Part shown: piece after piece, positions 27,201 through 38,482 of the stretch
Layout: each line of letters opens with the position of its first letter
Position numbering within the stretch: the stretch's first letter is position 1
Source: Dicaeum eximium
Taxonomy: Eukaryota; Chordata; Aves; Passeriformes; Dicaeidae
Reading direction: 5' to 3'
Length of the DNA: 64,000 bases
Assembly (NCBI GenBank): GCA_013396995.1
Contig: VWZP01005263.1
Coordinates: 167,744-231,743, forward strand
Notes under the pieces: generated by a model
Database searches by the model: none
What the model saw: only the letters and a program-made list of their open reading frames with translations
What the model was told of the DNA's origin: nothing
Translations under genes and position numbers: made by a program

Positions 27201-29549
27201 CAGGCTGATTTTCAAAACAGTGTTGGAAAGACTGTAATTGGAAATGTTTCATGTATAATTCTATCCCTAAAAGAAGTTGGGAGATGTAGATTTAAAGCTG
27301 TTAAAAGGGGAAAAAAAAACTCAAAAAGATCTATCTGCTTGTGGAACTGCTGGCCATGTAGAGCAAGCATCCAGTAATTTCATAAACAAATATAGATAGT
27401 AAAACCACATCAAATAGTGCAAAATATTTATTAAAACATACTTTTGAAAACTAGTCCTTTACCTGAATACTGCTTCCAGAACTAGTCATTTTCAGAGAAA
27501 GTACTGTTTATTTTCATAGTCGAGCACTGACTGGTTAAATCCTTATGAGTTCTGTCCATCTCTGGTTTTGCCTGTTTACACCAGAGGCAGATAATATGTT
27601 TATTTTGGAAATATATACTTGTTAATTGTCTTACTGCACTGTTCCATCAACCCAGCTGTTGATAGCATTTTATGACTGTATTTCTCAAAATTTAGGTGTA
27701 GAAGACACTTGTGTTTCAGTTATAAATACTGCAGAGACTTCTCATATTACTAATATGAAACTAACAGGCATTCAGTGTTTCCAAAGCAGTTTTACCGCTG
27801 TGACATTAACTTACAGTACTGAGCACTGTGGAAACTTTCATCAAACCTAAGAAGTTAGTTTTGATTTGTTACAGCACACAGTGGGTGTTCATAGCATATG
27901 TTTTTATTTAATCCTTCAAAGGGTTTTCAGGAAATAGCAGCTAGCATGTGATGAAATAATATCAAGAGACATTACCAACGTTTTAACATTATACGGATCA
28001 TTATGCTTCGTACATTTTTGGAATTATGCTCCATTATATTTGTGGTTTCACTTTGTTCTTCCAAGCCACATTCTGCTTGGACTTAGGAAGCAACACATGG
28101 CTGGGATGAAGCACAGTGGAGCTAATAAGAGTCCTGCCTTAACTGGTAAATGATGAAGTAACTCCCTCAACAGATAGCTGGGTGTGGAGCAAAGGCAGAG
28201 TTATGAGAAGTTGGAAAGAACATGAAGGAAATGTCTCTCCTTTGGTCAGGAATGGGTCAGTTCTGCCATGCCTGTTCTGCCTTGTAGCAAAGAGCTGCAC
28301 GGAGCTGCTCCTTGGTATTTTGTGGTTCCCTTTGTGACTGCTCTACAAATGTGATGTACCTGTTCATGTCTTGTGGAAAAGGAAGGAAATTCAGCACCTA
28401 AGGAGTGGTAATTCATGGAACTTGTCTTCAGATTCCCTCATAGAAAGGTCAGCATTAGAATAAGGAAAAGGCTATAAATGTGATTTTTTTCATGTATTCT
28501 ACTGCAACACCCTTTGGTAGTGCCACCCCATAGCCCCTGATGTGCCCACTATGGGAACTGTGGTGATGACTAATTCCATGTATTTTTAGAAATTTAACTG
28601 AGGTGCCTTCAAGGCTTTATCTTCCTCTAGGGTTCTTTAATCTTCCAAAGGCAATTCAGCACATACAAGATTCACATGCCTTAGTTCAGTGTGTGAAGCA
28701 AATTAGGCTGAATATGGCCCAATTTCTGGACTGTGCAGTACCAGAGCCTTGCACTGGGGGATGTGATTTCTTGGCTTCCTCCCTGACCACTTGGCACTGC
28801 TTCATCTTCTTCATTGCTGGGGACAGCTGGTGACATACTTGGTTTCTTGGTTTCAATGGGAAAAAAAAAAAAAAAGAAAAGGCCATTACATACATGGAGT
28901 TCTTTCCTCCAAAACAAGATTCTAACGCAGCTTATATGGGTTTGTGTTCTGTTTTTTGATCAAATATCTCATATGTTCCTGACATGACTTGGCTAAATGA
29001 GTAGGTTCATCTACCTATCCAGTAGAAATATTCACAGCCTTTATCAACAGCTCAGTGTACAAAGGCAAACATTCCTTGGAGCAATATATTGATAATTAGT
29101 AACCCAGAAAATGCCCCTCTGAATGACTGTACTTAAGAGACTGAGTGTCTCTAGTTGTTACAGGTGGAGGAAGCTCCTAGAGCTCAGGTGGCCCTAAGCT
29201 GAAAATTACTTCAGGGTAATCTGTAAAATAAATTGTATTTTAGTGTTTAATGCCTTACATACACTGAGACACCTAAAGTGTGCTTTGGGTCATATAATCT
29301 CTATTACTTTTACTCAGTGTGTGACATTGATTTGCTAACAAGATGGGCAACAGGGTAAAAGCATGGGCTGTTTCCTTTCAAGATTTTGTTTTGATTTTAG
29401 AAAGAAAAGTAATTTTTTTTTTAAATAGTGAACTGGCAGCTGGGGTATTTGAAGCTTCCTTCTACTTAAAAACCAAACAAAACAGGAAAAAGACTCTCAG
29501 ATGTAGAGAGGGAAAAAAATGCAGTGTGGCTAGGAGTAGCTGTCTGAAA
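24210..29549. other. AT-rich non-coding DNA, no gene seen
   Basis: AT-rich unique sequence. The longest open frame is 113 codons (27036-27377, +), with a Lys-rich end and no recognised motifs. A run of 15 A lies at 28861-28875, followed by a G and more A; no SINE body precedes it that I can identify. No RNA gene was seen. Confidence 0.65.
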
Positions 29550-29630
29550 TTCAATGATCTGAGTTAAGCAGCAGGTCAGATTAGATGTTCACAAATAGCC
29601 TCTTTGGGCCTCAACAACTATAAATTTTTG
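29550..29630 (+). mobile_element. Diverged CR1 LINE 3'-end fragment
   Basis: The words atgatctgagttaagcagca, gtcagattagatg, the 'cctctttGGgCCTCAACAACTATaaattttTGA' end and their order resemble the 3' end of a CR1 subfamily that closes with 'ccaacctcaacaattctatgattctgtga'. Divergence is high, so the copy would be old. This rests on remembered consensus text. A repeat-masking run would confirm or reject it. Confidence 0.55.
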
Positions 29631-32219
29631 AAGCGCAGTGCGGGCTCCCCAGCACTGCAATTTCATTGTGAGCTGGAGGAGTGAAAGGGTAAAGGCTCGG
29701 TGCCCATTCCCTGCCTCCCCACCAGCCTGAGCCTGCCTGGTCTCTGGGGTGTGAGAAGCTGCCTGGCCGGGGCTGAGCTGACACCCCAGCTCTGGCACAG
29801 CAGCAGAATTCCCTCTGCTCTGCTCATCCCTTCTGCTCAGTTGGTGAATTTGAGCCAGTAACGAGGAGGGGAGGTCTCTGTCCCAAGCCTGGTTCCATGA
29901 GCTGTTTCCTTGTTGATGGTGAATAATATATCTAAGCAGAACTTCAGCATTTCCCTTCTTGCAGTGGTTCACAGTGTTTTCAGTTACTGAAAAACTCCTG
30001 CAGGAGAATTCTTCTCACCTCTGTCATTTCTTTGTTTTTCTGGCCATGCCAAAAATCAGGCACCAGCTTAGTCCTGTGCCTTTACTTGTTTCAAGAGAAA
30101 GATCCTCAGTTTCACTTCTGCGTATCCTGCCAGTCGTTCAGTCACACTTTCTGGGTCTGTGCTTAAACAGTTTGAGCAAAAGGACTTTTTCAGAAGGAAG
30201 GGTTGTGCTCTTTTAAGCATCTCACTCCTGTATGTGAAATTGTATATAGCAGCAAGATTGTATCTTGACAGTCTAAAATATTAGCTGGCTGGAAGCTGTA
30301 GGAATGATGTCTTTAATGCCATCCAGAGATGCTGCTCCAAGAGAGAAATCACTTGAGTGGTAACAGTTTTGTGCCACTTTGTGACATAGAAGTTGAAAAA
30401 AATAAACAGAGGTTGGGACTCAGCACCCCATGAACAGTTTCTGATGTGTTTTAGCAGAGCTGAGGCTGCTGTCTTGACCTTAGTACTGAGAAGAGCAAAT
30501 AAAAGTAAAGATTAAAGACATTGTTCAGGAGAAAGCAAGGCTTTGACTGGTTGGTTCTAGGTCTGTAATTCTTTCTCCAAGTTTAAAACAAAAGCTGTTT
30601 GGTTTGTCTTTCATGGGACAGGTGAGGTTAGGGTTTCTCTGATCTGGCAGCTTGGTCTATTACATATTTTTTTTCAACCAAATTATTTTGTGTAATAACT
30701 ATAATGTTAATGGAACTATATGTTATGGTTGAGTTAAGATTTGTCAGTTTGAAAATAAACGTCTTGGCTTCATTTCGACATTTGCCTCTCAGCATCAGTC
30801 CGTTAACCTGTCACACACTGTAATTTCATTAAAACCATCATTTAATTGTAAGTTAATGTACAGCTATCTTTTATAGAAGGGCTTTACATACTGCCTGAAT
30901 AATTTCAATACAAATTTTCAACTGATATGATTGAAATGATATGAAACACTAAATGCCCTCCAAACCCCTGCTTATGAATTCAGTACTGAGAAATAAGATA
31001 CAACAGCCCCATTACTGTGCCAGTGTAACAAGGAGACACTTTCTCAAATTATAATAAAGGACAGAATAATGATTTAGGTGTCTATGTATATATCTTTGTC
31101 TGTGTCTTGTATACCTGCAGCATTGAGATGTGCTTTGGAGGAGTCTCCATTATTAAAAGGACAATGCACACAGTGTAAGCTCTGTATAACTGAAGAAAGA
31201 ATTAAAATCTGCATGCTAATAGCTTTAGTGCTAGTCACAAATAGACTTGTACTTCACATATGAGATACATAAAGCCTATTTCAAAATAAATTCTGGGTAA
31301 CGTTCAACCCGATTGAATCTTTGGAAGCTGTATTAATGTATTTGTTCAACTCACACTCAAAAGCTTTTAAACAGAATATCACTTTTTTATATTATTCATG
31401 ATAATGTAATTCCTGCCTTTAATCTCTTTGGAGTTTCACGTTAAGACATGGTATGCAGTTCAGGGAAATTTGGATCATCCGTTAATCATAGTACCTGTGC
31501 TTCTGTGTGCCTGCTCTTGTCCATCTCTTAAATCAGTCACTTGGCAGCAGCAGAGATCTGGGGATAGTCCAAGATGTTGGACTGAAGAGGCCTCATTTTT
31601 CAACCTGTTTCTTGCTACAGAATGTATGGATTTGTGTATTGTGTGGCCTGCTGAAAAAAAAGTGATAGAAATCTTAGCATAATCATTAAATATGATCCTC
31701 TTAGTGTTTCCACTGGAATCATAGGCATGGATAAGGACATTAAATGATGACATATGTTTAGTAGAATAATTAGCTAAAAACACCTGGGCTAATACAAAAG
31801 AAAAAACATGAGACAAAATGATGTAGTCAAGTATTCTCTTGTAATTAAAAATTTTCTACTGATCTGCATACACCAAGGGACTGAATTGAGATTTCATAAA
31901 CAATCTAAATCTGATATTTTCTAAGATTTAAGGGTTTTGTTTTATTCTTTTATTATTTTCATATTCAGTGGACATAGGAAGATGGAGGGAAGGATTGAAA
32001 ATGTTAGAGTTATTGGCTGTGGTTAGATTCTTTTCTTTTAAGTACTGATACTGTCCTTTGAACTTAACTCATCACTTCTAACTATACAAAGAGGTTGCTT
32101 TTTCTTTCTCAGCAAGCCAAATATGTCATTAGTGACATATTTAAATTGATCTTTAAAATATTTGTAAAATGTGTGGAAACTGAATTGTGTATTCTTTTCA
32201 GTTTTTTAAATTGAGTGGT
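29631..32219. other. Non-coding DNA with a GC-richer patch at its start
   Basis: From about 29630 to 29850 GC content rises clearly, with open frames on the minus strand (127 codons, 29589-29972) that I do not recognise. The rest is AT-rich. A possible 113-codon minus frame (31475-31816) is also unrecognised and is contradicted by an overlapping plus frame. Confidence 0.6.
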
Positions 32220-32456
32220 GTTCCCTCTCCTGTTTCACTCCTTTTTCCCAAAAGGCTGATTTCTTTTTCCTGGACTCACTCTGACCCTTTCTTCTTTTTT
32301 CCTGTCTTCTGTCAGTTACTTTCTGTCTTTCCCATCCTAAGTTTGACTCTTTCAACTTCAATCTTCTACACATTTTGTTTCACTCTTCTTTCCCATAACA
32401 CCTTTTCTTCTGATTTTCTTTTACTCTACCTTTTTTTTTTTTTTTTCTTTTTGGCT
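32220..32456. repeat. Long pyrimidine-rich (plus-strand) tract
   Basis: For about 235 bases the plus strand is dominated by C and T in irregular TTC, TCT and CCC clusters, ending in a run of 16 T at 32431-32446 followed by CTTTTT. The frame open across it (94 codons, 32187-32471) is a Phe/Ser/Leu-rich artefact of this composition. Such tracts can adopt unusual DNA structure or be degraded simple sequence, and a splice-type polypyrimidine tract would be far shorter. No unit period is visible. Confidence 0.8.
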
Positions 32457-34031
32457 TGGCCACAGCTCTAATTTCCTGAAATTAATATTAGAGTAGTGGG
32501 AGTGAGCTCCTGCCTTTCCCACCCTGTCTATTCAGTCACTTCAGCAAACTGCATCTTAAAAGTCGCTACGTGGTCTGTGCCTGCAGTGCTGGGCTGGAAC
32601 TGGTGACTTACGAGCTCCTTCTCTGCTTTAGGGATTTGGAGGTTTCTCAGAAAACACTTGAAAGAATTTTTTGAAACTTGTGCATATAATGTATTTTTCC
32701 CTCGTTGGCTTTTTGGAAATGATGAAAGCACGTTTGCTGAACTTTCCCACGTAAGCTGTGCCCCACACGGACATCTGGAACAGGAAACCTCAGTGAGGAC
32801 AATTAGAGCTTGCTGGAGTTATGAGCAACTGTGGCCTTGAAATGGGGAGTGCCAGACACCCTGAACTAGAGACTGTGTCACCATCATCACCACAATAAGA
32901 AATTTTAATTTAAGAGACGGATAAAAATTATCCTATTGAGTCTTCAGTCCTGGAAATCCATTTATGACTGTTCTGGGTGACTGACTGTGAAAACACTTGT
33001 GTGTATGCCATGTTATTTTTCTAAGAGAATGGTTGGAGCTAAAATATATTTTTAAAGAAGAGGAATAATCAGTTTTCATTTCTGTGTTTGGGCTTGTAAC
33101 TGAAACAGTGTGTGGAGTTTGAGCAGTCAGGTTTCTGACTGAATCAAGTGTCTAATGTTTGGGCTCAGTATATGCTGTTGGGAACAAAACATTATTTGAA
33201 ATATAAGCATCTGTTATAGTCATGATCTTTATGCACTGAAACAGACCTAATGGCTGAATTGCTGTGTGCTCTCTGAAATGAAAAGAAAAATGTGCTTTTA
33301 ACCAGGGTTTTAGTGAAAGCAGATGAGGCTGTGGAGGCATAATGGGAATGATTATGAAAGACACAGAGACCCCTATTTATTGTGGTAACAAAGCTGTATG
33401 TAAATTTTGCTTTTCATTAAGGCAGAATTAGTTTAACCCCAGTTGCACAAAGGTTACTGTTTTCTACTATTTAGACAAACAACTTCCTACTGTAAATTGT
33501 GTTGTGATTTATATGAATTTACCCAGTCACAGAGGTTTCTCTGCAGCAAATATATCTTCTACTCAATCATAATAAGAACTTTCAAAGTAGTTGTGAATAC
33601 ATTTCTATAATTATACTTAGATTTTTATGAAGTCTATTATTGCAGAAATTCATTTCAAATATTCAGTTATTCAAACAAGGAAAAGAATTCTCTGCTTGGA
33701 TTTTAAACCTTTAATAGTAACCAAAAAAGCAGCTGGTAGGGCTTGACTTCCAGGCACATAGTGCAGACAGCACAGTGACACAATTCACCTGCTGGTGGGT
33801 GATGAGTGCAGTTTGTGCTGACTGCACATGAAATTGCAGCCCTTGTGTTGGTATTTACAGACTGAACACACTCAGTCCTGTTCTCCTGTTTGCCCCAGCC
33901 CAGTACCACTGAGCACTGGGTGTTTTGCAATGCAGGTTTCAGGCTCTGAAGCAAGTTCTTATCAAATATGCATGGGAAGTCTACTTTTATTTTGAATTAG
34001 TGACTACTGATTGGACAATTGTGTGTGGATA
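32457..34031. other. AT-rich non-coding DNA, no gene seen
   Basis: No recognisable gene, RNA or transposon. Short overlapping frames of 60-83 codons occur on both strands, and none is credible as a protein. Confidence 0.65.
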
Positions 34032-34110
34032 ATGATGTGAGGCCATATATGATGATGATGTGAGGCCATATATATGTACATATATACATACATATATATA
34101 TAGATATATC
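34032..34110. repeat. 23-bp duplication plus AT/GTACAT microsatellite
   Basis: The 19-base word atgatgtgaggccatatat occurs at 34032 and again at 34055, a 23-bp period. It is followed by alternating TATA, CATA and GATA units to about 34110. This looks like simple-sequence expansion next to a small tandem duplication. Confidence 0.9.
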
Positions 34111-34197
34111 TTTGATTTGTGTTTAGGGTTCTTTTCTTTAAACTGTAAAATATCTCATGGTGTTAGTAAAGAAGACAGAAGTAATCTTCTCACTCCT

Positions 34198-34289
34198 GTC
34201 TAATGACAGGACAAGAAGAAATGGATGAAAAATGAATCACATTGAATGAATTGGTGTCTTCCAACCTCAGCTGTTCTGAGACTCTGAAA
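34198..34289 (+). mobile_element. CR1 LINE fragment, internally deleted
   Basis: The left part (taatgacaggacaagaag, then aaatgg) matches the CR1 segment that normally lies a couple of hundred bases before the 3' end. It is followed almost at once by the 3' end itself (ggtgtcttccaacctcag, then a diverged 'tgttctgagactctga' terminus). The intervening CR1 sequence is missing, which suggests an internal deletion. The copy is plus-strand oriented, old and non-coding. Confidence 0.7.
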
Positions 34290-34865
34290 TTCAGAAAACT
34301 GTTATCTCTATCTACCTAAATCACTGAAAAAGGTGTTACATCCAGTATCATGTTGCTGCCCATTGTGACACCAATAATAGGTTCACTTCAACTGCTTCTT
34401 TAGATCATTCTTGTAAGGATGCTGCACCTACACTGAATCAATGAACTTAAAGAATATTCTTCTTTCCCATTAGCCTCTCCCCATAGTATTGACTATTTGC
34501 AGGCAGTTTAGTACAGTCACCATCAAACTTGCCCAAGCTATACACTCCTTCTAAAAGAATTTATATTTTTGTTGGGGGCAGCTGTCAGTCAATCAGCAGC
34601 AAGCCACATCTTCTGGGAGAGTGGATAAATGCCTCTGAGAAACCAAACTGCACTAAAGAGAAGGGCAGATTTCAGCAAGCAAAGATTTGTTTTCATGATT
34701 AAATATGTATTGTGTTAATCTGAGCCTTAGAAAGAACATTTCTCGTGTTTCAATTTAGTCACAATGTATTGTGGTATCTCCTGTGAAAACTGTTGCTATT
34801 AGATTTAAAATACCCATCTATTTTAGATATCTGAGGTTAGCTAAAGGCTAAATTGACAGATATTC
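34290..34865. other. Non-coding DNA, nothing recognised
   Basis: AT-rich unique sequence between a CR1 remnant and a MIR-like remnant. No open frame or repeat of note. Confidence 0.6.
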
Positions 34866-34965
34866 TCTGTGACCTTGGTCAAGTCAGTTTTCCCATGATA
34901 AAATTATGGTGGTATTTACTTAAGCTCTCTGAGTGTTGTTAAGAACAGTTCAAAGCTGCTTAATG
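34866..34965 (+). mobile_element. MIR-like (CORE-SINE) remnant
   Basis: The stretch reads ctgtgaccttggtcaagtca, then 'ttttcCCATgaTaaaAttatggtGGtatttactTaagCTCTctgagtGTTGTtaagaa'. This order parallels the core and 3' part of MIR-type SINEs ('tgtgaccttgggcaagt … tttccccatctgtaaaatgggg … ttacctctctgagggttgt'). It is strongly diverged, as expected for an ancient amniote element. This is a recollection-based match over about 100 bases, so an unrelated resemblance remains possible. Confidence 0.5.
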
Positions 34966-36646
34966 AACCTCAGGTCCTACATTTATCTTATGTGTTACAG
35001 AAGGTTCATAAATAGGCCAACAAGTCCCTGCTTGTATCCAAGAGAACTTAGGATGTGGAAAACTAGATAATTGTGATCTATTTCTTCTCTGGGATGCTTC
35101 TTTTTGTTTGAAATCTTATGGAACTTTGAATTGGTTCTTTTTGAAAAGTTGAACTTAAACTATGTCAGGGAGTGCCCATCTAACTAAACCTCCACACTAC
35201 ATGCTCATGCTCTCCACATTTAAAGAAGAGTGCTCATATTTATTATATTTCTTAAACCTGGAAAAATTTGGCTTGTTTGGTCTTCCTGTTTTTTAGTGAT
35301 AAATATTGCAAGAACATGTTGATTTGTTCTTTACTGACACATTCACTATGGGATACTGAATTTTAGAAAGTGAATTTTGATGGCATCACCAAATGTTGTC
35401 GTGCTGCTGCATGTGATTTCTTGGGCTGGCATGGAGCCAGTTGTTTTGCTAAGTTGTAGATATTATTTTCAAAACAGCAAGATTTCTTTGTGGCATTTCA
35501 GAGTAATGGTGTAACTTAACACATTTGTGTTTATAATTTGACAAGTTTGGAAACATTAAACATTAGAGTTATTTAATAAGAGAGGAGACATTTGGAGATG
35601 TTTTCATAATGTTTTCTGACAGCATTATAATGAAGCCAAATCTAGAAGTATCTTAGTATCATAGATTTTTACTGCAATGAGGAGTCAAAAGAAAGAAATA
35701 TGACATTATTATTGACTACAATGCATAATAAAGAAATAAATTATGCTAAATTTTTCTGCTTTCTAATTCAAGCATATGTTATCCGGACATGTTACTGAAA
35801 CATGGAAAAAGGTGGTGATGGAAATAATGCCAATAATCCTATTTTTCATTCCATTATATGAGACAGCATTTAATTTTATTTAACTTTTCACGTTATTTAC
35901 AGCAGGATGTTTGTTACCTTGAGGCAGTTTTTTTTTTAATATAAAGTACAGAGAACTGTGATGGCAAGAAAAACCCCAAACAAAAAAATGTTGGGTAGCG
36001 CAACTCCATGAGGCAGAGGTCCAACCAAGCCATGGCTATTAATCATCACCGTCCATTATTTACAGAGGATTCATTCATTGTTCCATAAAGGTATCTAGAG
36101 GGTCAATTAGAGACAACATACAGGATTTTTCAAAGACACAAGAGGGTCAATTAGGCCCTTCTTGTAATTTTCTGCTTTAACAGCAAATGCCAGCCTATCC
36201 TGCAACAGATAGAGAGGAGGTTAGAATTAAATAGTGAGGATGATTTTTTTTTAAGCTGTTACTTTGCAGCTGGTTTGAATTGGAGTCTTGTGAGTCCTTG
36301 ATCAAAACAAAAGAAAAAATTATCACTGGGTTGATGAGAAGCACAGATTTGGTTTTGAGTCAGAGTACTGGAAGTGCCCCGAAAATATCTGATATAAAAC
36401 AGTCTGTACTTATCACAGAAGTGAGTAATTTCTCTCAAAGTACAACCAGATACAAATAATATTGCTAAATACTCCTGTTTAAAATTTAAAAGCATTTGAG
36501 GCAGAATACTGTTTGTAATAATTTTGGCATCAACTGCTCAGTTAAAGCTCCGAATCAATAATAGATATGAGATCTTAATATAAACAACTGCAGTGGCATT
36601 CAGTTAGGCATAGGAAGTTCTTTTAGAATAGAAAGGAATTAAAACG

Positions 36647-36710
36647 AATATATATGTATATACACACTTATGTTTAAATTCACAGACAAATATATATACA
36701 CACACACACC
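36647..36710. repeat. AT/AC microsatellite pair
   Basis: Two patches of TATATA/CACA repeats separated by about 25 bases. The second ends in five CA units. Simple sequence. Confidence 0.85.
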
Positions 36711-37445
36711 CAAACTCTTCTAAATCAGCAAGAAATTTTGATGAAATCACCTCCCTTAGCTGAGGACAGAACAGGTCTTCAGCAGATTTAGGGCTCCTAT
36801 GAACATGTGTACCAGATGTACAGTAGCTGTACTCAAGTTATTTTTCTTTCAATTTCTCTTTCCATGAGAAATATTTGTCATTTGGCATTCTCTTCTATAT
36901 AGGTCTGAAAATCCTGGGCTATTATTTTTCTCTAAACTCTCATTTAATTACATTGCCACTGTTTTTAATGCTGCTTAAGTCTGTTTTAACAGAAAGGTGC
37001 TCCCATGACTATGGTGTGTTGGTCTTGTGAAGATTTTTATCTTTACAAATGGGGTTTTTGGAATGCCTGAGTATTTGATGGGCTCCTGTGAGAGTAAATC
37101 TCTGAGTGTGCTGCATCAGTTTGATCCTCATCGTCCTCTGAAACCCCCTATTCTCTGTAGGGTTTCAGCAGAGCTCTAACTAATGACTCAGGGCCAAATT
37201 CTGCCCTTGGATGCAGGCGTGTAATTCTCACTGGCTCCAGAGGGACTTGTGTGAGCATATCAGAGAACACAATTTCGTTCTTAGTGTGTGAAATTATAGC
37301 ACAAATGGACAAAAGAATCTCATGCACATTCATCTTAGTGACCCCAAGCATGCAGGAATGTGATACCAATCCACCTGCTTTTCTCTTTGCTGAGGTTGTG
37401 CTGGTTCTTGCAGATCACCCTAATTCTTCAGCTGTCACTTGGGCC

Positions 37446-37508
37446 TACATTTTTTATATTGTCTTCAGATACATTTTTTATACTGTCGTCTTTTTATATG
37501 TCTTCAGA
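37446..37508. repeat. Degenerate 24-bp tandem repeat
   Basis: The word tacattttttata, then t/c tgtcttcaga, occurs at 37446 and 37470, with a third, shorter version ending near 37508. The second copy carries a small deletion. It is probably a local slippage product. Confidence 0.75.
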
Positions 37509-38383
37509 AGTTTGTTACTACTGTGCTCCAGTGAAATTAGTGACACTGAAACTTTGAATGTTTCTTTAAGTAGCATTAGCAACAGACACTTGTAAAAGCT
37601 GTTTTTTTCCTTTCCCTGGGAAACGCTGGTACATGAGCAGTCTTGTTCCTACTCCACTGGGAATTAGTTTGCAAAGAGAGAAGACAAAGATAGATGTGTG
37701 AGTGCATGTCTGGGAAGTGGTTTAATCCCCCCAGATAGGCAGAGAGAGGAGAGGTGGGCTTGCATCACACTTCTGCTCTGTGACAGTGTGATGGGAGGAG
37801 GCGTTCTGCCCACGTGTGAGCAGAGCAGGTCTCTCCTCTCTGCATCACTCTGCCTCTCGTTCTGCTCTCAGATTGCACTTTCAGCATTGTCCCCTTTCAG
37901 ATTGTTTATGCCAGAAATCAGTTAATTCATTTTTTTAACCTTTTTTTTTCCTCCCGCTGCTTTTAAAGTTTTACAACCTTTTTCAGTTTTTATACTGTGC
38001 CCTTCCACATTGAAGGTTGTGATTATTTTACTGTTATGTTTTCAGGAACAAAGCTAGTCTTGTTTTCTGGATGTAAAAATATGGGAACTCAGTGAGCTTT
38101 GGGGTTTTACACACGTTGATTACTGAAATACAGTTTCAGATCTTATATGGGCGCCAAATTTGTTTGTCATCCACTGTTTGTACTCAGGACCTGCATGTAA
38201 GAAAAATCTTCCACTTTTTGCATTTTTCTTGGGGGAATTTGTGTCATGTCTGAAAACTGGAGGTATTGTGTTTCTTGAACTGACTGCTTATTAGGCCTTT
38301 GCATATTTATTTTTGATTTGGGATGTATCTGGCTGCTTCCCCCTTCTGTCTCAGTCCTTGGCAGATAAATCTATCTCCTAAAG

Positions 38384-38482
38384 CAGTGTTATGGAAGACG
38401 TCACTTTCCCAAAACATGTGTTTAGGGACGTTGTTTGCTTCCTGACAACTGTATCCAATGGACCTTAGTATTTTTTTGTGCT
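38384..38482 (+). repeat. Left arm of a ~98-bp inverted repeat
   Basis: Begins cagtgttatggaagac, contains cccaaaacatgtgtttag in the first half and ccaatggaccttagta near the end, and closes with a T run and gtgct. The reverse complement of 40890-40987 matches it along its whole length. By eye I count four substitutions, one 4-bp indel and a T-run length difference. Similarity stops sharply at the CAGTG end and soon after the T run. The CAGTG terminus recalls hAT-type transposon ends, but no 8-bp target duplication is visible. Confidence 0.93.

Larger units (their letters stand above)
34966..38383. other. AT-rich non-coding DNA with short repeats
   Basis: Holds a 14-bp word (agagggtcaattag) repeated 44 bp apart at 36097 and 36141, an AT/AC microsatellite at 36647-36710 and a degenerate 24-bp tandem at 37446-37508. 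The 114-codon plus frame at 37251-37595 runs through that tandem and is not recognised. No RNA gene was seen. Confidence 0.6.
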
